NCBI GenBank assembly: GCA_045629005.1
Contig: JAZQQJ010000071.1
Location: forward strand, 1 to 38,148
Source of the DNA: RGIG3528 sp045629005
GTDB lineage: Bacteria > Bacillota > Clostridia > Lachnospirales > Lachnospiraceae
DNA length: 38,148 bases
Direction: 5' to 3'
Below the pieces are notes generated by a model that worked only from the letters and a program-made list of their open reading frames with translations, had not been told where the DNA came from and made no database searches. Positions 15,532 to 24,446 of this stretch are shown in pieces (the first letter of the stretch is position 1; each line of letters opens with the position of its first letter). The translations under genes and the position numbers were made by a program.

Positions 15532-16585
15532 ATTCTTCCGGTATATCCGGGTTAAATGCTATTTTTGCGAAGTTGTAGAAACCAAGATACCATACGTTGA
15601 AGTCATGAACGCCGTTTGTTTTATCCTGCCATTTGTAGTTCTTTTTGTCTGCAAGCTTGTCAGTGTAAAGCGTAATATTCTTTGCTGCTGCGGTGTGGCT
15701 CCAATAAGCTGTACCGTCCTTTGTTCCGCAGATATTGTAGAAGAAATCGATGTCATATTCACTTTCGTTGATGTATCCTGCAACCTTTGATGCTTCATAA
15801 GATGTAGGTGCTGCAGAAAATGCTCCGAACCAGCTGAAGAGGTCGAGGCACTCGCAGATACCGATGTTGATTGTCTGCATGCCGCCCATGGAAAGACCTG
15901 CCATCGCACGGTGTGTACGTGTTGCGGAAAGGTCATAGCCATCTTCGCTGTACTCGGCGTATGTTGAGTAATGACTCTCGATGTAAGGAATAAGGTCATT
16001 ACGGAGCTCGAGACCGAAGCTGTAAAATGCATCTGTTCCGCTTGTGTAGGGACATGCAAGGGCTTTACCATTAGGGCAAACAACAATGAAGGGCTCTATT
16101 GCTCCTGTTTCAGTAAGCTCATCCATAATCTTTTTAACTCTGGAGTCGGTACCTTTATTCATTCCCCATTCGTTTTCGTCACCGCCGATACCATGCATAA
16201 GGTAAATAACGTTGTACTGCTTTGACTCATCATAACCGCTCGGGAGATAAACCCATGCCTTCTTTTCAACATCAGGGCCGTCACCGATGTAGTCCTTTGC
16301 CATATAGGTAATGGACTCAATTCTGCTTGTAGCGTTAAAGTGCATCTTCTGCGTTCCGACAGGCATTATCTCGCTATAAAACGGAGCCGGTGTCGGTGTT
16401 GCCGTGGGCTCGGGTGTGGCTGTAGGCTCAGGTGTAACTGTTGGCGTAGGAGTATCGGGTACAACCGTGGGTGTTGCCGGTGCTTCTGTCGGTGTCACTT
16501 CCGGAACAACGGGTTTTTCTCCGCATCCGAAAAGAGCTGTACACAGCAGTGCGAGTATTAACATTCTGCATATTGTTTTTTTCAT
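15530..16585 (-). CDS. Surface lipoprotein esterase, feruloyl/acetylxylan-esterase-like (CE1 type)
   Basis: A 351-residue lipoprotein. The signal peptide ends in the lipobox ALFG-C with Cys21 as the lipidated residue. A Thr/Pro-rich spacer (residues about 28-68) tethers an alpha/beta hydrolase of the esterase D/CE1 group. The nucleophile is Ser232 in GLSMGG, with Asp290 (GTKDG) and His327 (GVHDF) as probable acid and base. YLMHGIGGDENEW near residue 128 is the family's conserved loop. Such enzymes release feruloyl or acetyl groups from plant xylan, and a CE2 esterase and GH3 glycosidase lie elsewhere in this window. The ATG is preferred to a GTG three codons upstream because GAGAGGTG is correctly spaced. 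Confidence 0.88.
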   Translation of the reverse strand: MKKTICRMLILALLCTALFGCGEKPVVPEVTPTEAPATPTVVPDTPTPTVTPEPTATPEPTATPTPAPFYSEIMPVGTQKMHFNATSRIESITYMAKDYIGDGPDVEKKAWVYLPSGYDESKQYNVIYLMHGIGGDENEWGMNKGTDSRVKKIMDELTETGAIEPFIVVCPNGKALACPYTSGTDAFYSFGLELRNDLIPYIESHYSTYAEYSEDGYDLSATRTHRAMAGLSMGGMQTINIGICECLDLFSWFGAFSAAPTSYEASKVAGYINESEYDIDFFYNICGTKDGTAYWSHTAAAKNITLYTDKLADKKNYKWQDKTNGVHDFNVWYLGFYNFAKIAFNPDIPEE

Positions 16586-16631
16586 GAAAATCACCTCTCA
16601 TATAATATTGTTTGTATCATACCATTTTCAT

Positions 16632-16675
16632 AAAAAAAATGCGCCTCTTACATTGCTGTATTGTAAGAGGCGTTT
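16632..16675 (-). terminator. Intrinsic terminator after the SPFH gene
   Basis: CGCCTCTTACA and TGTAAGAGGCG (arms 16642-16652 and 16662-16672) form an 11-pair stem with a 9-base loop, followed by a T8 run on the minus strand. Confidence 0.92.
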
Positions 16676-16678
16676 TTC

Positions 16679-17608
16679 TCAATGATTGCCAATTCTTCCC
16701 TTGTTTGCTGCTGCAAGCTTCATTGCATCCGCCTGAGATGCCGCAAGTGCCGCTGCCGCATAAATAGGGTCTGTATACATATTGATTCTTTGTGCTTCCG
16801 TAACGAGAGCCTGGTCCTTCGGTGAAAGCGCGAGATGTGAAATTGCCATGGAAACAACGGAAATGCCTCTCAGCTCTTCCCACTTCGCGGACATATTCTT
16901 TTCAAACGCATCACTCACCATCTTCGTAATGGCAGGAAGCGCACTCGGACGTCCTCCTTCGGAATAAATTTCGGAAACACTCATCTGAAGGACAGACAAA
17001 GCTTCGGCATTCATCTGCTTAACAAGCATATCCGTCGTGACAGTCCCCTGAGGGGATCTGGAAACCTTCTCAAAGAACGTTTTCGGGTCAGTTACCCGGA
17101 TGGAGTAGCAACCGCTCATTTCCGCCGTGACATCCAAATCCATATTCAGATTGCTGTCAACAATGTGAATCGGAAATCCGCCGGACACATCAAACTGAAG
17201 GTCCATAATCTCTTTTGTATTAACGTAATAGATACGATGAATGGTGTGGATATCTCCGCCAAAGCCGAACCTGCCCCAGATATTTTTTGCTACAGCGGAT
17301 AATCCGCCACCACTGAAAACACCTGATGAAGCCATACTGTGAAACCTGCTTTCACCGGGTTCCTGAAATACTTCGATTATTTTTCCGTTTTCTGTTGAAA
17401 TCGCAGCTTCACCGTCATTTACAATGATAACGGAATTGTCCGAAATGATTTCTCCGCTGCCTTTAACGTTAGCGCTTCCTTTTCCGGTCATTTTGGAGCC
17501 CCTTTTCAAGAGCAGCCCTTCCGAAAAACCTTCAGATGAGAAAGCTTCCAGCCATTGCTCGGCGAACTCACCCTTTACCGATGTAGACATTGCTTTTATT
17601 ACGCCCAT
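16679..17608 (-). CDS. SPFH-domain (band 7, 'virion core-like') protein
   Basis: A 309-residue protein of the YdjI-like SPFH group, which assembles on membranes in Bacillus and helps in envelope stress; here the role is only inferred. The N terminus (GEFAEQWLEAFSSEGFSEG LLLKRGS) and the core (IYYVNTKEIMDLQFDVSGGFPI, YSIRVTDPKTFFEKV) match that group. It has no signal peptide or clear membrane span. Many relatives carry a C-terminal zinc ribbon with CxxC pairs. This one ends after an Ala-rich tail (AAALAASQADAMKLAAANKG) without any, so it is a short form. CGGAG precedes the start. It appears to be a single-gene unit with a strong terminator. Confidence 0.8.
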   Translation of the reverse strand: MGVIKAMSTSVKGEFAEQWLEAFSSEGFSEGLLLKRGSKMTGKGSANVKGSGEIISDNSVIIVNDGEAAISTENGKIIEVFQEPGESRFHSMASSGVFSGGGLSAVAKNIWGRFGFGGDIHTIHRIYYVNTKEIMDLQFDVSGGFPIHIVDSNLNMDLDVTAEMSGCYSIRVTDPKTFFEKVSRSPQGTVTTDMLVKQMNAEALSVLQMSVSEIYSEGGRPSALPAITKMVSDAFEKNMSAKWEELRGISVVSMAISHLALSPKDQALVTEAQRINMYTDPIYAAAALAASQADAMKLAAANKGRIGNH

Positions 17609-17660
17609 ACTGTATCTCCGTTTTATAATAAAATGAACAATAACGTTTTATCACATAAGA

Positions 17661-17690
17661 AAGCCCGAGGCAATTATCCTCGGGCTTTTT
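17661..17690. terminator. Terminator between fba and the SPFH gene
   Basis: AGCCCGAGG (17662-17670) and CCTCGGGCT (17678-17686) form a perfect 9-pair stem. A TTTCTTAT run follows on the minus strand, serving fba. The plus-strand side has a longer T-run. Confidence 0.88.
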
Positions 17691-17715
17691 TATAATATTG
17701 TTAGGGATTCGACAA

Positions 17716-18684
17716 TCAAACTCTGCCGTTGCAGCCAAGAACGTCAATCATCTTGTGCTCAACCATAGCCTTGATGTTTGCTCTAGCGGGCTTAAGGTAT
17801 TCACGAGGATCGAACTTGTCAGGGTTCTCTGCAAGGAACTTACGAACTGTACCTGTCATAGCAAGACGGATATCAGAGTCGATGTTAATCTTACATACAG
17901 CGAGCTTAGCAGCTTCTCTTAACTGCTCTTCAGGGATACCTACTGCATCAGGCATCTTACCGCCGTTCTCGTTGATCATCTTAACGTATTCCTGAGGAAC
18001 GGATGATGAACCGTGAAGAACGATAGGGAATTCAGGAAGTCTCTTTGCAACTTCTTCAAGGATGTCGAAACGAAGAGGAGGAGGACAAAGGATGCCCTTC
18101 TCGTTTCTTGTGCACTGCTCAGGTGTGAACTTGTATGCGCCGTGTGATGTACCGATAGCGATAGCAAGAGAGTCACAACCTGTTCTTGTAACGAACTCTT
18201 CAACTTCTTCAGGACGTGTGTAAGAAGAATCCTCTGCGGAAACCTTAACTTCATCTTCTACGCCTGCAAGAGAGCCGAGCTCTGCTTCTACTGTAACGCC
18301 GTATTTGTGAGCGTACTCAACAACTTTCTTTGTGATTTCAATGTTCTCTTCAAAAGGCTTTGAAGAAGCATCGATCATAACGGATGTGAAACCACCGTCG
18401 ATACATGACTTACATGTCTCGAAGTCCGGGCCGTGATCAAGATGAAGAGCCATCGGGATTTCAGGATTAACGAGAGCTGCTGCTTCAACAAGCTTTACAA
18501 GGTATGTGTGATTTGCATATGCTCTTGCACCCTTGGAAACCTGGAGAATAACAGGAGCCTTGAGCTCTGCTGCTGCATCTGTGATGCCCTGGATGATTTC
18601 CATGTTGTTTACGTTGAATGCGCCTACTGCGTATCCGCCGGCATATGCCTTCTTAAACATTTCTTTTGTGTTAACTAATGCCAT
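17716..18684 (-). CDS. fba: Class II fructose-bisphosphate aldolase
   Basis: A 322-residue zinc-dependent aldolase splitting fructose 1,6-bisphosphate into dihydroxyacetone phosphate and glyceraldehyde 3-phosphate in glycolysis. Zinc ligands are visible in LHLDHG (His and the catalytic Asp), VEAELGS, GTSHGAYK and VLHGSSS. KINIDSDIR is the usual phosphate-binding end. The ribosome binding site GAGAGG is about 9 bases from the start. It is a single-gene unit with a near-consensus promoter and a strong terminator, as expected of a highly expressed gene. Confidence 0.96.
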   Translation of the reverse strand: MALVNTKEMFKKAYAGGYAVGAFNVNNMEIIQGITDAAAELKAPVILQVSKGARAYANHTYLVKLVEAAALVNPEIPMALHLDHGPDFETCKSCIDGGFTSVMIDASSKPFEENIEITKKVVEYAHKYGVTVEAELGSLAGVEDEVKVSAEDSSYTRPEEVEEFVTRTGCDSLAIAIGTSHGAYKFTPEQCTRNEKGILCPPPLRFDILEEVAKRLPEFPIVLHGSSSVPQEYVKMINENGGKMPDAVGIPEEQLREAAKLAVCKINIDSDIRLAMTGTVRKFLAENPDKFDPREYLKPARANIKAMVEHKMIDVLGCNGRV

Positions 18685-18734
18685 AATGTTTTTCCTCTCT
18701 TTATAATTTGTAGGGGGACTTTCCCATCGCGCCT

Positions 18735-18763
18735 ATAATACTACAGAAAATGCAAATTGTCAT
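18735..18763 (-). promoter_or_regulatory. Promoter of fba
   Basis: ATGACA (18758-18763), 17 bases, then TATTAT (18735-18740): five of six -35 bases and five of six -10 bases match consensus. Confidence 0.75.
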
Positions 18764-18804
18764 TCTTTTTATTGTTAAAAAATAAACTTTGAGAAGAAAT
18801 TGGG

Positions 18805-19416
18805 TTAAAGTGTGTGATTTTTCTCCTTAAGCCACTTCTGATACTTGGTAAACATAGGAGTTATTGTCCCATTCTTCACAAGTGCTTCCACATCGGCCAG
18901 CACCTTTTTCGTCCATTCAAGCGACTTTGGAATGTCCTTCGTCAAATCGCTGAGGATGCGGTCTCCCTCTTCCAATGCCTCTTTATACTGGCTTTCGTTT
19001 ATGTCACCTGTCCGAAACGCTTCGTCCAGCTCATCACGGTCCTGAAGCATAACATCACCCGCTGCCGTAAAAATTACATCGAGATATTTGTCGGTAAAGG
19101 TCGCAACGCCATCTTCATCGAATCCACTTTCTTCAATAACATCAACATAGTAAACAAGCGGATTACCGTTAATGTCAATCATGGCCGTGATGCATCTCTT
19201 CTGTCCTTCGGGAATGAGCTGAAGCCACTTCATACCCTTTCCGCACACCGGGGACTTACCTGCTTTCTGAAGAAATTCCCAGTAGCAAAGGTCACCGTCG
19301 GTAAATCTGATATAGGATGCAAGCCCTGTAAAGAATTCCGTTTTCAATTCCGTCTGATAATAAGGGAAAAACTGGAAACCCCATTTTTTGTCCCTGTCAA
19401 GACGCTTTACATTCAT
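18805..19416 (-). CDS. DUF402-family protein
   Basis: A 203-residue soluble protein. The centre (LQLIPEGQKRCITAMIDINGN, VYYVDVIEESGFDEDG, DKYLDVIFTAAGDVMLQDRDELDEA) matches the DUF402 fold, whose members include nucleoside tri/diphosphatases and the RNA-binding FAU-1 group. Acidic residues expected for metal binding are present. The last 50 residues extend beyond the usual domain as a helical tail. A GGGGAAG ribosome binding site precedes the start. It is the last gene of a run and lies 12 bases after the carboxypeptidase gene. The substrate is unknown. No terminator is visible before the fba promoter. Confidence 0.75.
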   Translation of the reverse strand: MNVKRLDRDKKWGFQFFPYYQTELKTEFFTGLASYIRFTDGDLCYWEFLQKAGKSPVCGKGMKWLQLIPEGQKRCITAMIDINGNPLVYYVDVIEESGFDEDGVATFTDKYLDVIFTAAGDVMLQDRDELDEAFRTGDINESQYKEALEEGDRILSDLTKDIPKSLEWTKKVLADVEALVKNGTITPMFTKYQKWLKEKNHTL

Positions 19417-19428
19417 ATGCTTCCCCTT

Positions 19429-20832
19429 CTATCGCCTTCTGTACATAGCAATAACTATAATAATGCCGACTATCATTACCGTTCCGCCTGCAAGAATGCC
19501 TATAATTACAGGTCTGTGCTCTGTTTCTTCCACCGGAGTATCATCAGGAAGAATGCCTCGCAGCCGGTCATATTCAGCCTGATCAAAAGTGTCCTTACCT
19601 TCATTTTCCTGAAGATATACCTCCGGAGCATCTATAATTTCTTCTTTATCGGAAGTATAAATAATATTTGTTGTTCCGACCGAAACGCCCGCATAATAGA
19701 AATTGGCGGTTCCGATTACGTTTTCGCCTTTTTCTATTTTAATGAGAGGTGTAAGCTCGCAGCGGTTTTCAACATCAGAGAAGCTTCCGTTTATAGGAAG
19801 AACGAGTGTTGCATCACTTACCGAGAGAGCGGATGAAATCTCATATACAAATGCATCTTCATCATCAAAAAGTACAGGAAATGCATTCACTTTCTCGGTT
19901 TCATCGGAGCTGCTTGCGGAATACAACATGAAATTGTTGTAGCCGTAATCAAAGAGATTCATTGTATCTTCGTAGGCGTCATCCTGCGTTTCTTCCTTAA
20001 GAACAACGCATATTAACGTCAGTCCGTCACGCTCACAGGCTGTAACAAGGCACTGTCCTGCTTCATCGGTATGGCCTGTCTTTCCTGCGAAAACACCCTC
20101 ATACGTTCTTGTCTTTCTGAGAATCTGATGCGTCTGTGCGATGACTCTGGACTCGCAGAGGTTTGTTGCGGGAATCTCGTAGTAATGATTATGGGATATA
20201 CGGCAGAAGGTCGTATAGCTTATGCACTTGTTCATAATAAGTGCAAGGTCGTATGCGCATGTATAATGGTCCTCTTCATGAAGGCCGTGAGGATTTGCAA
20301 AATGCGTATTTACGCAGCCAAGCTCATTTGCACGGGCCTGCATCATCTTAACAAACTCCTTAACGGAGCCACCTACATGCTCAGCAACAGCATATGTTAC
20401 TTCGTTTGCTGAGGCAAGAAGAATGCTGTAAAGACAATCCTCCAGGGAAAGCTGCTCGCCGGTAATAACGCCGATTCGTGAAGAATCCCATCCGACGTTT
20501 GCAATAGCATCGTGCGACATTTCAACAACGTCTGACAGCGGGCACTGCTCAATGGCGAGAAGCGCCGACATAAGCTTCGTAGTGCTGGCAGGGTAAAACT
20601 TTTCTTTGGCATTCTTTTCGTAAATGACCGTTCCTGTTGATGACTCGAAAAGAATGGCCGCTCCGGCTTTTACTTCAGGAGACTCCGGCCAGACGGCATC
20701 CGACGGTGCCGCTTTAACTTCAGAAGCATTCAAGCCCGTTCCTATAAGAGAAACGCATAAAAAGCCGCAGGCAAGTGTAAACGCTGCGGCTCTTTTAACG
20801 TATTTAATTATCTTTTTGCTACAAGACAACAT
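19429..20832 (-). CDS. D-alanyl-D-alanine carboxypeptidase (DacF/PBP5-like)
   Basis: A 467-residue penicillin-binding protein trimming the terminal D-Ala from peptidoglycan stems. The N terminus has a signal peptide (AAFTLACGFLCVSLIGTG). The three active-site motifs are STTK (Ser83, Lys86), SAN (141-143) and KTG (251-253). A C-terminal membrane segment (IIGILAGGTVMIVGIIIVIAMY) with an RRR tail anchors it. The start lies 25 bases inside the end of trmB, with AGGAAAT before it, so translation is probably coupled. Genes on either side (surE, trmB) are unrelated housekeeping functions. Confidence 0.93.
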   Translation of the reverse strand: MLSCSKKIIKYVKRAAAFTLACGFLCVSLIGTGLNASEVKAAPSDAVWPESPEVKAGAAILFESSTGTVIYEKNAKEKFYPASTTKLMSALLAIEQCPLSDVVEMSHDAIANVGWDSSRIGVITGEQLSLEDCLYSILLASANEVTYAVAEHVGGSVKEFVKMMQARANELGCVNTHFANPHGLHEEDHYTCAYDLALIMNKCISYTTFCRISHNHYYEIPATNLCESRVIAQTHQILRKTRTYEGVFAGKTGHTDEAGQCLVTACERDGLTLICVVLKEETQDDAYEDTMNLFDYGYNNFMLYSASSSDETEKVNAFPVLFDDEDAFVYEISSALSVSDATLVLPINGSFSDVENRCELTPLIKIEKGENVIGTANFYYAGVSVGTTNIIYTSDKEEIIDAPEVYLQENEGKDTFDQAEYDRLRGILPDDTPVEETEHRPVIIGILAGGTVMIVGIIIVIAMYRRR

Positions 20833-21449
20833 ATTTTATTTCCTAACGCAGAAAACCTCTCTTCGTACTCGGTCATAACATTTCCTTCGGCGCGTTCGCT
20901 GCTATGAAGGTCATATGTCACAAACTCAAGTGTCCAACCGGCTTCTTTCATTTCTTCGACGGAAAAATCAAATAAATCTTTATTATCGGTCTTAAAAATA
21001 ACCTCTCCGTCTGCCTTAAGTACTTTATCATATTTTACGAGATATTGCCTCGATGTCAAGCGTCTTTTGGCATGACGTGCCTTCGGCCACGGATCTGAGA
21101 AGTTGAGATATATTCTGCTCACCTCATGCTCATCGAAAATATCGAGTATCTCTCCCGCATCCTCGCAAAGGAAATAACAGTTGGGGAAGCGTTCCTCATC
21201 TGCTTCACGCTTCTCAACCGCGCGAATAAGTACACTTTCGTAACGCTCAATTCCAAGATAGTTTATGTCCGGATTCTGCTTTGAAAGAGTGGTTATGAAC
21301 TTACCTTTTCCCATTCCTATTTCAAGGTATATGGGATGGTCGTTTCCGAAAACTTCCTTCCACTCGCCTTTATGTCCCTTTGTGTCATGTATTACAAAAT
21401 CACTTGCTGTAACCTTTTCATCCGCACCGCGGACCTTTTTAAGTCTCAT
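20808..21449 (-). CDS. trmB: tRNA (guanine-N7-)-methyltransferase
   Basis: A 213-residue SAM-dependent enzyme that makes 7-methylguanosine at position 46 of tRNA. It has the SAM-binding LEIGMGKGKF, the NYLGIERYESV loop, the TrmB signature NFSDPWPKARHAKRRLTSRQYL, and TDNKDLF. Size is normal. GGGTGAT precedes the start, and surE ends 6 bases upstream, so it sits inside the surE-trmB-carboxypeptidase run. Its last codons overlap the next gene. Confidence 0.96.
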   Translation of the reverse strand: MRLKKVRGADEKVTASDFVIHDTKGHKGEWKEVFGNDHPIYLEIGMGKGKFITTLSKQNPDINYLGIERYESVLIRAVEKREADEERFPNCYFLCEDAGEILDIFDEHEVSRIYLNFSDPWPKARHAKRRLTSRQYLVKYDKVLKADGEVIFKTDNKDLFDFSVEEMKEAGWTLEFVTYDLHSSERAEGNVMTEYEERFSALGNKICCLVAKR

Positions 21450-21455
21450 ATTAAA

Positions 21456-22175
21456 TCACCCGAAAACAATATTTCTTATTTTTCCTACTGATACGTAGTT
21501 GTTGAAAAGCGCCTCAAGGTCCGAGCCCGGAGTAGCTTCCGTAACAGGCTGTCCGTCAAGCTGAACAAGAACTCCGCCGTCCTCTGTTTTTCCTTTATCA
21601 TAGTATACATCGGTAAAGAACTGGTGTTTTGCCAGTATTCTGTCCCAAAGTACACCCTTACATTCCTCTGCAGGGCAGGAAGGGAAGTTGACATTCCATA
21701 TTTCTCCACAGAGAGGCTTTGAATTTATGATTTTTTCCACAACCTCATGTCCGTATTTATCTGCTGTCTCGTAATGATCCACAAAATCCACAGAGAACGC
21801 TATTGCGGGAATTCCCTTCATAAGTGCTTCCATTGCTGCGGCAACTGTTCCCGAGTATGATGTTTCTATACTTGTGTTGTAACCAAAGTTCATTCCGGAA
21901 AAAACATAGTCCGGTTTTTCTTTTAAGATGAATTCTACTGCAACCTTCACACAGTCCGCAGGTGTGCCCGCAAGTGAGTATGCCTCCACTCCTTCCACGG
22001 GAAAAGCCGCTTTTTTAAGCTCCATCGGCTGTCCTATTGTTATTTTGGCAGACATGGCGCTGCACTGATTTGCGGGCGCAACAACCGTTACTTCACCAAA
22101 CTCCTTTGCGAGTGCAGCAAGCTTCTGTATGCCCTTTGCATTGATTCCATCATCGTTAACTACAAGTATTTTCAT
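21456..22175 (-). CDS. surE: 5'/3'-nucleotidase SurE
   Basis: A 239-residue metal-dependent phosphatase acting on nucleoside monophosphates. The N-terminal MKILVVNDDG carries the metal-binding Asp8-Asp9. The family motifs VVAPANQCSAMS, SLAGTPADCV, SGMNFGYNTS and YSGTVAAAMEA follow. GGGGATAGGAA precedes the start, and the CotH-like gene ends 10 bases upstream. Confidence 0.95.
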   Translation of the reverse strand: MKILVVNDDGINAKGIQKLAALAKEFGEVTVVAPANQCSAMSAKITIGQPMELKKAAFPVEGVEAYSLAGTPADCVKVAVEFILKEKPDYVFSGMNFGYNTSIETSYSGTVAAAMEALMKGIPAIAFSVDFVDHYETADKYGHEVVEKIINSKPLCGEIWNVNFPSCPAEECKGVLWDRILAKHQFFTDVYYDKGKTEDGGVLVQLDGQPVTEATPGSDLEALFNNYVSVGKIRNIVFG

Positions 22176-22185
22176 TTCCTATCCC

Positions 22186-24300
22186 CTATTGCTTATTCTT
22201 TTCTATCCAATCTGTCATTTTTTGGATATTTGTTGCTCTGAACTGTATAAACTCTTTTATGCATTTAGAGCTTGCATATCCACCGTTTAAGGCATCGTTT
22301 GCCGAGCCCGTTCCAGGGTAACGCTTGAAAAACTGTTCGAAAAGAGGGCCATAGGAGCCTTCGTATTCTTTAAGCAGTGCCAATAACTTTTCCTTTTCAA
22401 AGGTAGTATTATTGCTTTCAAGAAGTGCTTCCTCAAACTCCTTTACGAAGCCTTCATTTGTCATTGAATATGCAAACATTAATACTACAGGGTTATTGGT
22501 ATTTTTGTCAAGTAATCCGAGATTTTTATAGTTAGCTTCTTTAATTGTATTTGCAGATGCTTCTCCGCGACCGCTTACCCCACCGAAATCAAGGTCGAGC
22601 ATTGCAAGCCTCCAACGGCCGTCCGCGTACTCATTTGAAGCGTCTGTCACGGCGGATTTCCAGATGACCCAGTTCTTACCCGGCCAGTCCCACTTATTAT
22701 TTATCCACGCCTCCGAAACAAAGTAATCTCGAAGACTTTCAACATCGACAAGCTTCGCAAATTCATCAAAATCAGCCTGCGGCTTCAGATTGTCGTGCTT
22801 ATTGAAAAAGTCGATTAACTCTCTTAAATAATAATCCTCGGACTCTCCGTCAGGAACATCGCCTTCATCAAGCTTATATCCGCTTTCGTATTCCTCCGCA
22901 TCTCCCTTATATATAATGACATCATCCGCATTTACACCATAATGTGCTTCAAAGAAATCCTGTGAATAATCTTCCTCGAGAACATACAGGCCGAAATATT
23001 CACCATTTATGTAAACGACGCAGGGGCGTGAGGCCTTTGTCGCAAGATCAAGGTTACTTACGGTGTCCTGCCAGTAGGTGTCATTATATTTTGCCTGGAA
23101 CGTAGTATTTCCACCTGCGCGGAGCACAAGCGTATCGTACTTTTTAATTTTCTTTCCTTCGGAATCGGTTGCATCTTTCCCAAATACAGCATATTTGAAT
23201 TTCTTATCACCGTAGCTGCTTCTCGCATAAAGCCTCAGGCCCTTCTGAAGGTCGGAACGGGAATAATTTCCTTGAACACGCATGCCGCAATCTGTTGAAA
23301 TAACCTGTGTTGCACCGTTCTCATCCATTTCGAACATTTCAACATGAATTTCCCGTTCCCACGCTTTTCCGCGCTGTGAATAGTTTGCGTCGACTTTTCT
23401 TGCGTCGTCCGCAGAGGAATTTGGGTTTTTAGCGAGAAACGCAGAATATGCAACATCAAAAACCTTTCCTTTTACATATATTCCTTTTGCTTCATCATAC
23501 AAATTATCAAAGTCCGTCGTAATGCTTATAACGGCAAGCGGCTGTCCCGCTGCCTCGCACGATTCCTTTATGCCTTGTATGTGGTCTTCGCTTTTTCCAA
23601 TAAAATACGTATTTGTCAATGTGCGTCCACATGTTCCGTCCGAAGACTTCGCAACTGCACGGATTACCGTACATTTGTCTACATCCTCGTCTGCGGGAGT
23701 CTTCATTGTACAGGAATGCACTCCGTTAACAAGCCTTCCGTAATTTGTACAGAACAGCGAAGTATCAACCGCTGCCAGTACGTTTACGTCACCTTTTCGG
23801 TCCTTTATTTCTATGGACGTTTCGTATTTTATTGCAGTCTTGCTTTCTGCAGGGTCGCTGCCATCTACAGTATAATATATGGTACTTCCCGCTTCACATG
23901 TAAGCTCGAGCTCAAATGCATCTGCGTATACGCCGCCTTCTGCAGAGAATATAACGTCATTCTTCTCCTGTTTTTTCTCCATCGGATCTATGTCGGAAGC
24001 GTATTTGCGCTCCTTATCCTTGTTTTCCCGGCCGACTTTCGTATCCGGTTCAGGAACTTCAGTGTTTTTCGGTTCCGCTGATTGTTCAGAAGGCCCCGAT
24101 GTTTCCGGAATCTCCGATTTCTCAGATAAATCCGATGTTTCCGGAATCTCCGATACATCTGATTTATCTGTTGCAACGTAATCCGTCGTGTTTGATATAT
24201 CCGTTGGATTTGATGGTGTTTGCTCCGCACATCCTGTAAGCACAAAAGCCATTATTATGGCTATTAATACTGCTATCAATGGTCTTTTATGTATTTTCAT
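22186..24300 (-). CDS. CotH-kinase-domain lipoprotein with a chitobiase-like beta domain
   Basis: A 704-residue lipoprotein. The signal peptide ends in FVLTG-C. A repetitive linker rich in Ser, Glu and Pro follows (SEIPETSDLSEKSEIPETSG). Residues about 113-245 resemble the chitobiase/hexosaminidase C-terminal beta domain (GSTIYYTVDGSDPAESKTAI). The CotH kinase region covers about 253-690: MRVQGNYSR, LVLRAGGNTT, GEYFGLYVLEEDYSQDFF and the metal-site-like LDLDFGG near 570. In Bacillus CotH phosphorylates spore-coat proteins. In gut and rumen Clostridia, CotH proteins occur with cellulosome and surface proteins, and a lipoprotein form fits an outer-surface role. The start is chosen because GGAGGGG is 6 bases before it; an in-frame TTG lies upstream. 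It heads the surE-trmB run. Confidence 0.85.
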   Translation of the reverse strand: MKIHKRPLIAVLIAIIMAFVLTGCAEQTPSNPTDISNTTDYVATDKSDVSEIPETSDLSEKSEIPETSGPSEQSAEPKNTEVPEPDTKVGRENKDKERKYASDIDPMEKKQEKNDVIFSAEGGVYADAFELELTCEAGSTIYYTVDGSDPAESKTAIKYETSIEIKDRKGDVNVLAAVDTSLFCTNYGRLVNGVHSCTMKTPADEDVDKCTVIRAVAKSSDGTCGRTLTNTYFIGKSEDHIQGIKESCEAAGQPLAVISITTDFDNLYDEAKGIYVKGKVFDVAYSAFLAKNPNSSADDARKVDANYSQRGKAWEREIHVEMFEMDENGATQVISTDCGMRVQGNYSRSDLQKGLRLYARSSYGDKKFKYAVFGKDATDSEGKKIKKYDTLVLRAGGNTTFQAKYNDTYWQDTVSNLDLATKASRPCVVYINGEYFGLYVLEEDYSQDFFEAHYGVNADDVIIYKGDAEEYESGYKLDEGDVPDGESEDYYLRELIDFFNKHDNLKPQADFDEFAKLVDVESLRDYFVSEAWINNKWDWPGKNWVIWKSAVTDASNEYADGRWRLAMLDLDFGGVSGRGEASANTIKEANYKNLGLLDKNTNNPVVLMFAYSMTNEGFVKEFEEALLESNNTTFEKEKLLALLKEYEGSYGPLFEQFFKRYPGTGSANDALNGGYASSKCIKEFIQFRATNIQKMTDWIEKNKQ

Positions 24301-24360
24301 CTGAATCCCCTCCAAAAGTAACTGTCTTAGGTTGTTTATATTGCTTTTTCACATACCGAT

Positions 24361-24388
24361 ATTCTATTTATCATGCATTTTGTTCCAA
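24361..24388 (-). promoter_or_regulatory. Possible promoter of the CotH-like gene
   Basis: TTGGAA (24383-24388), 16 bases, then TAGAAT (24361-24366). The match is moderate. The direct repeats at 24407-24436 lie just upstream of it, between the two divergent genes. Confidence 0.4.
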
Positions 24389-24406
24389 GACAACATAACT
24401 TTTTCT

Positions 24407-24436
24407 ACCACATAGGCATGAAAAAATACCACTTGG
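24407..24436 (+). promoter_or_regulatory. LytTR-type operator: two 9-base direct repeats 21 bases apart
   Basis: ACCACATAG (24407-24415) and ACCACTTGG (24428-24436) are separated by exactly 12 bases. LytTR-family regulators (AgrA, ComE, HdrR, BrsR) bind pairs of 9-base repeats with this 9-12-9 spacing, just upstream of a -35 box. Here the second repeat ends 10 bases before the -35 of the lytTR gene, which suggests activation of its own transcription. The second copy also lies in a palindrome, TACCA-CT-TGGTA. Confidence 0.6.
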
Positions 24437-24446
24437 TAAAAAGCTC

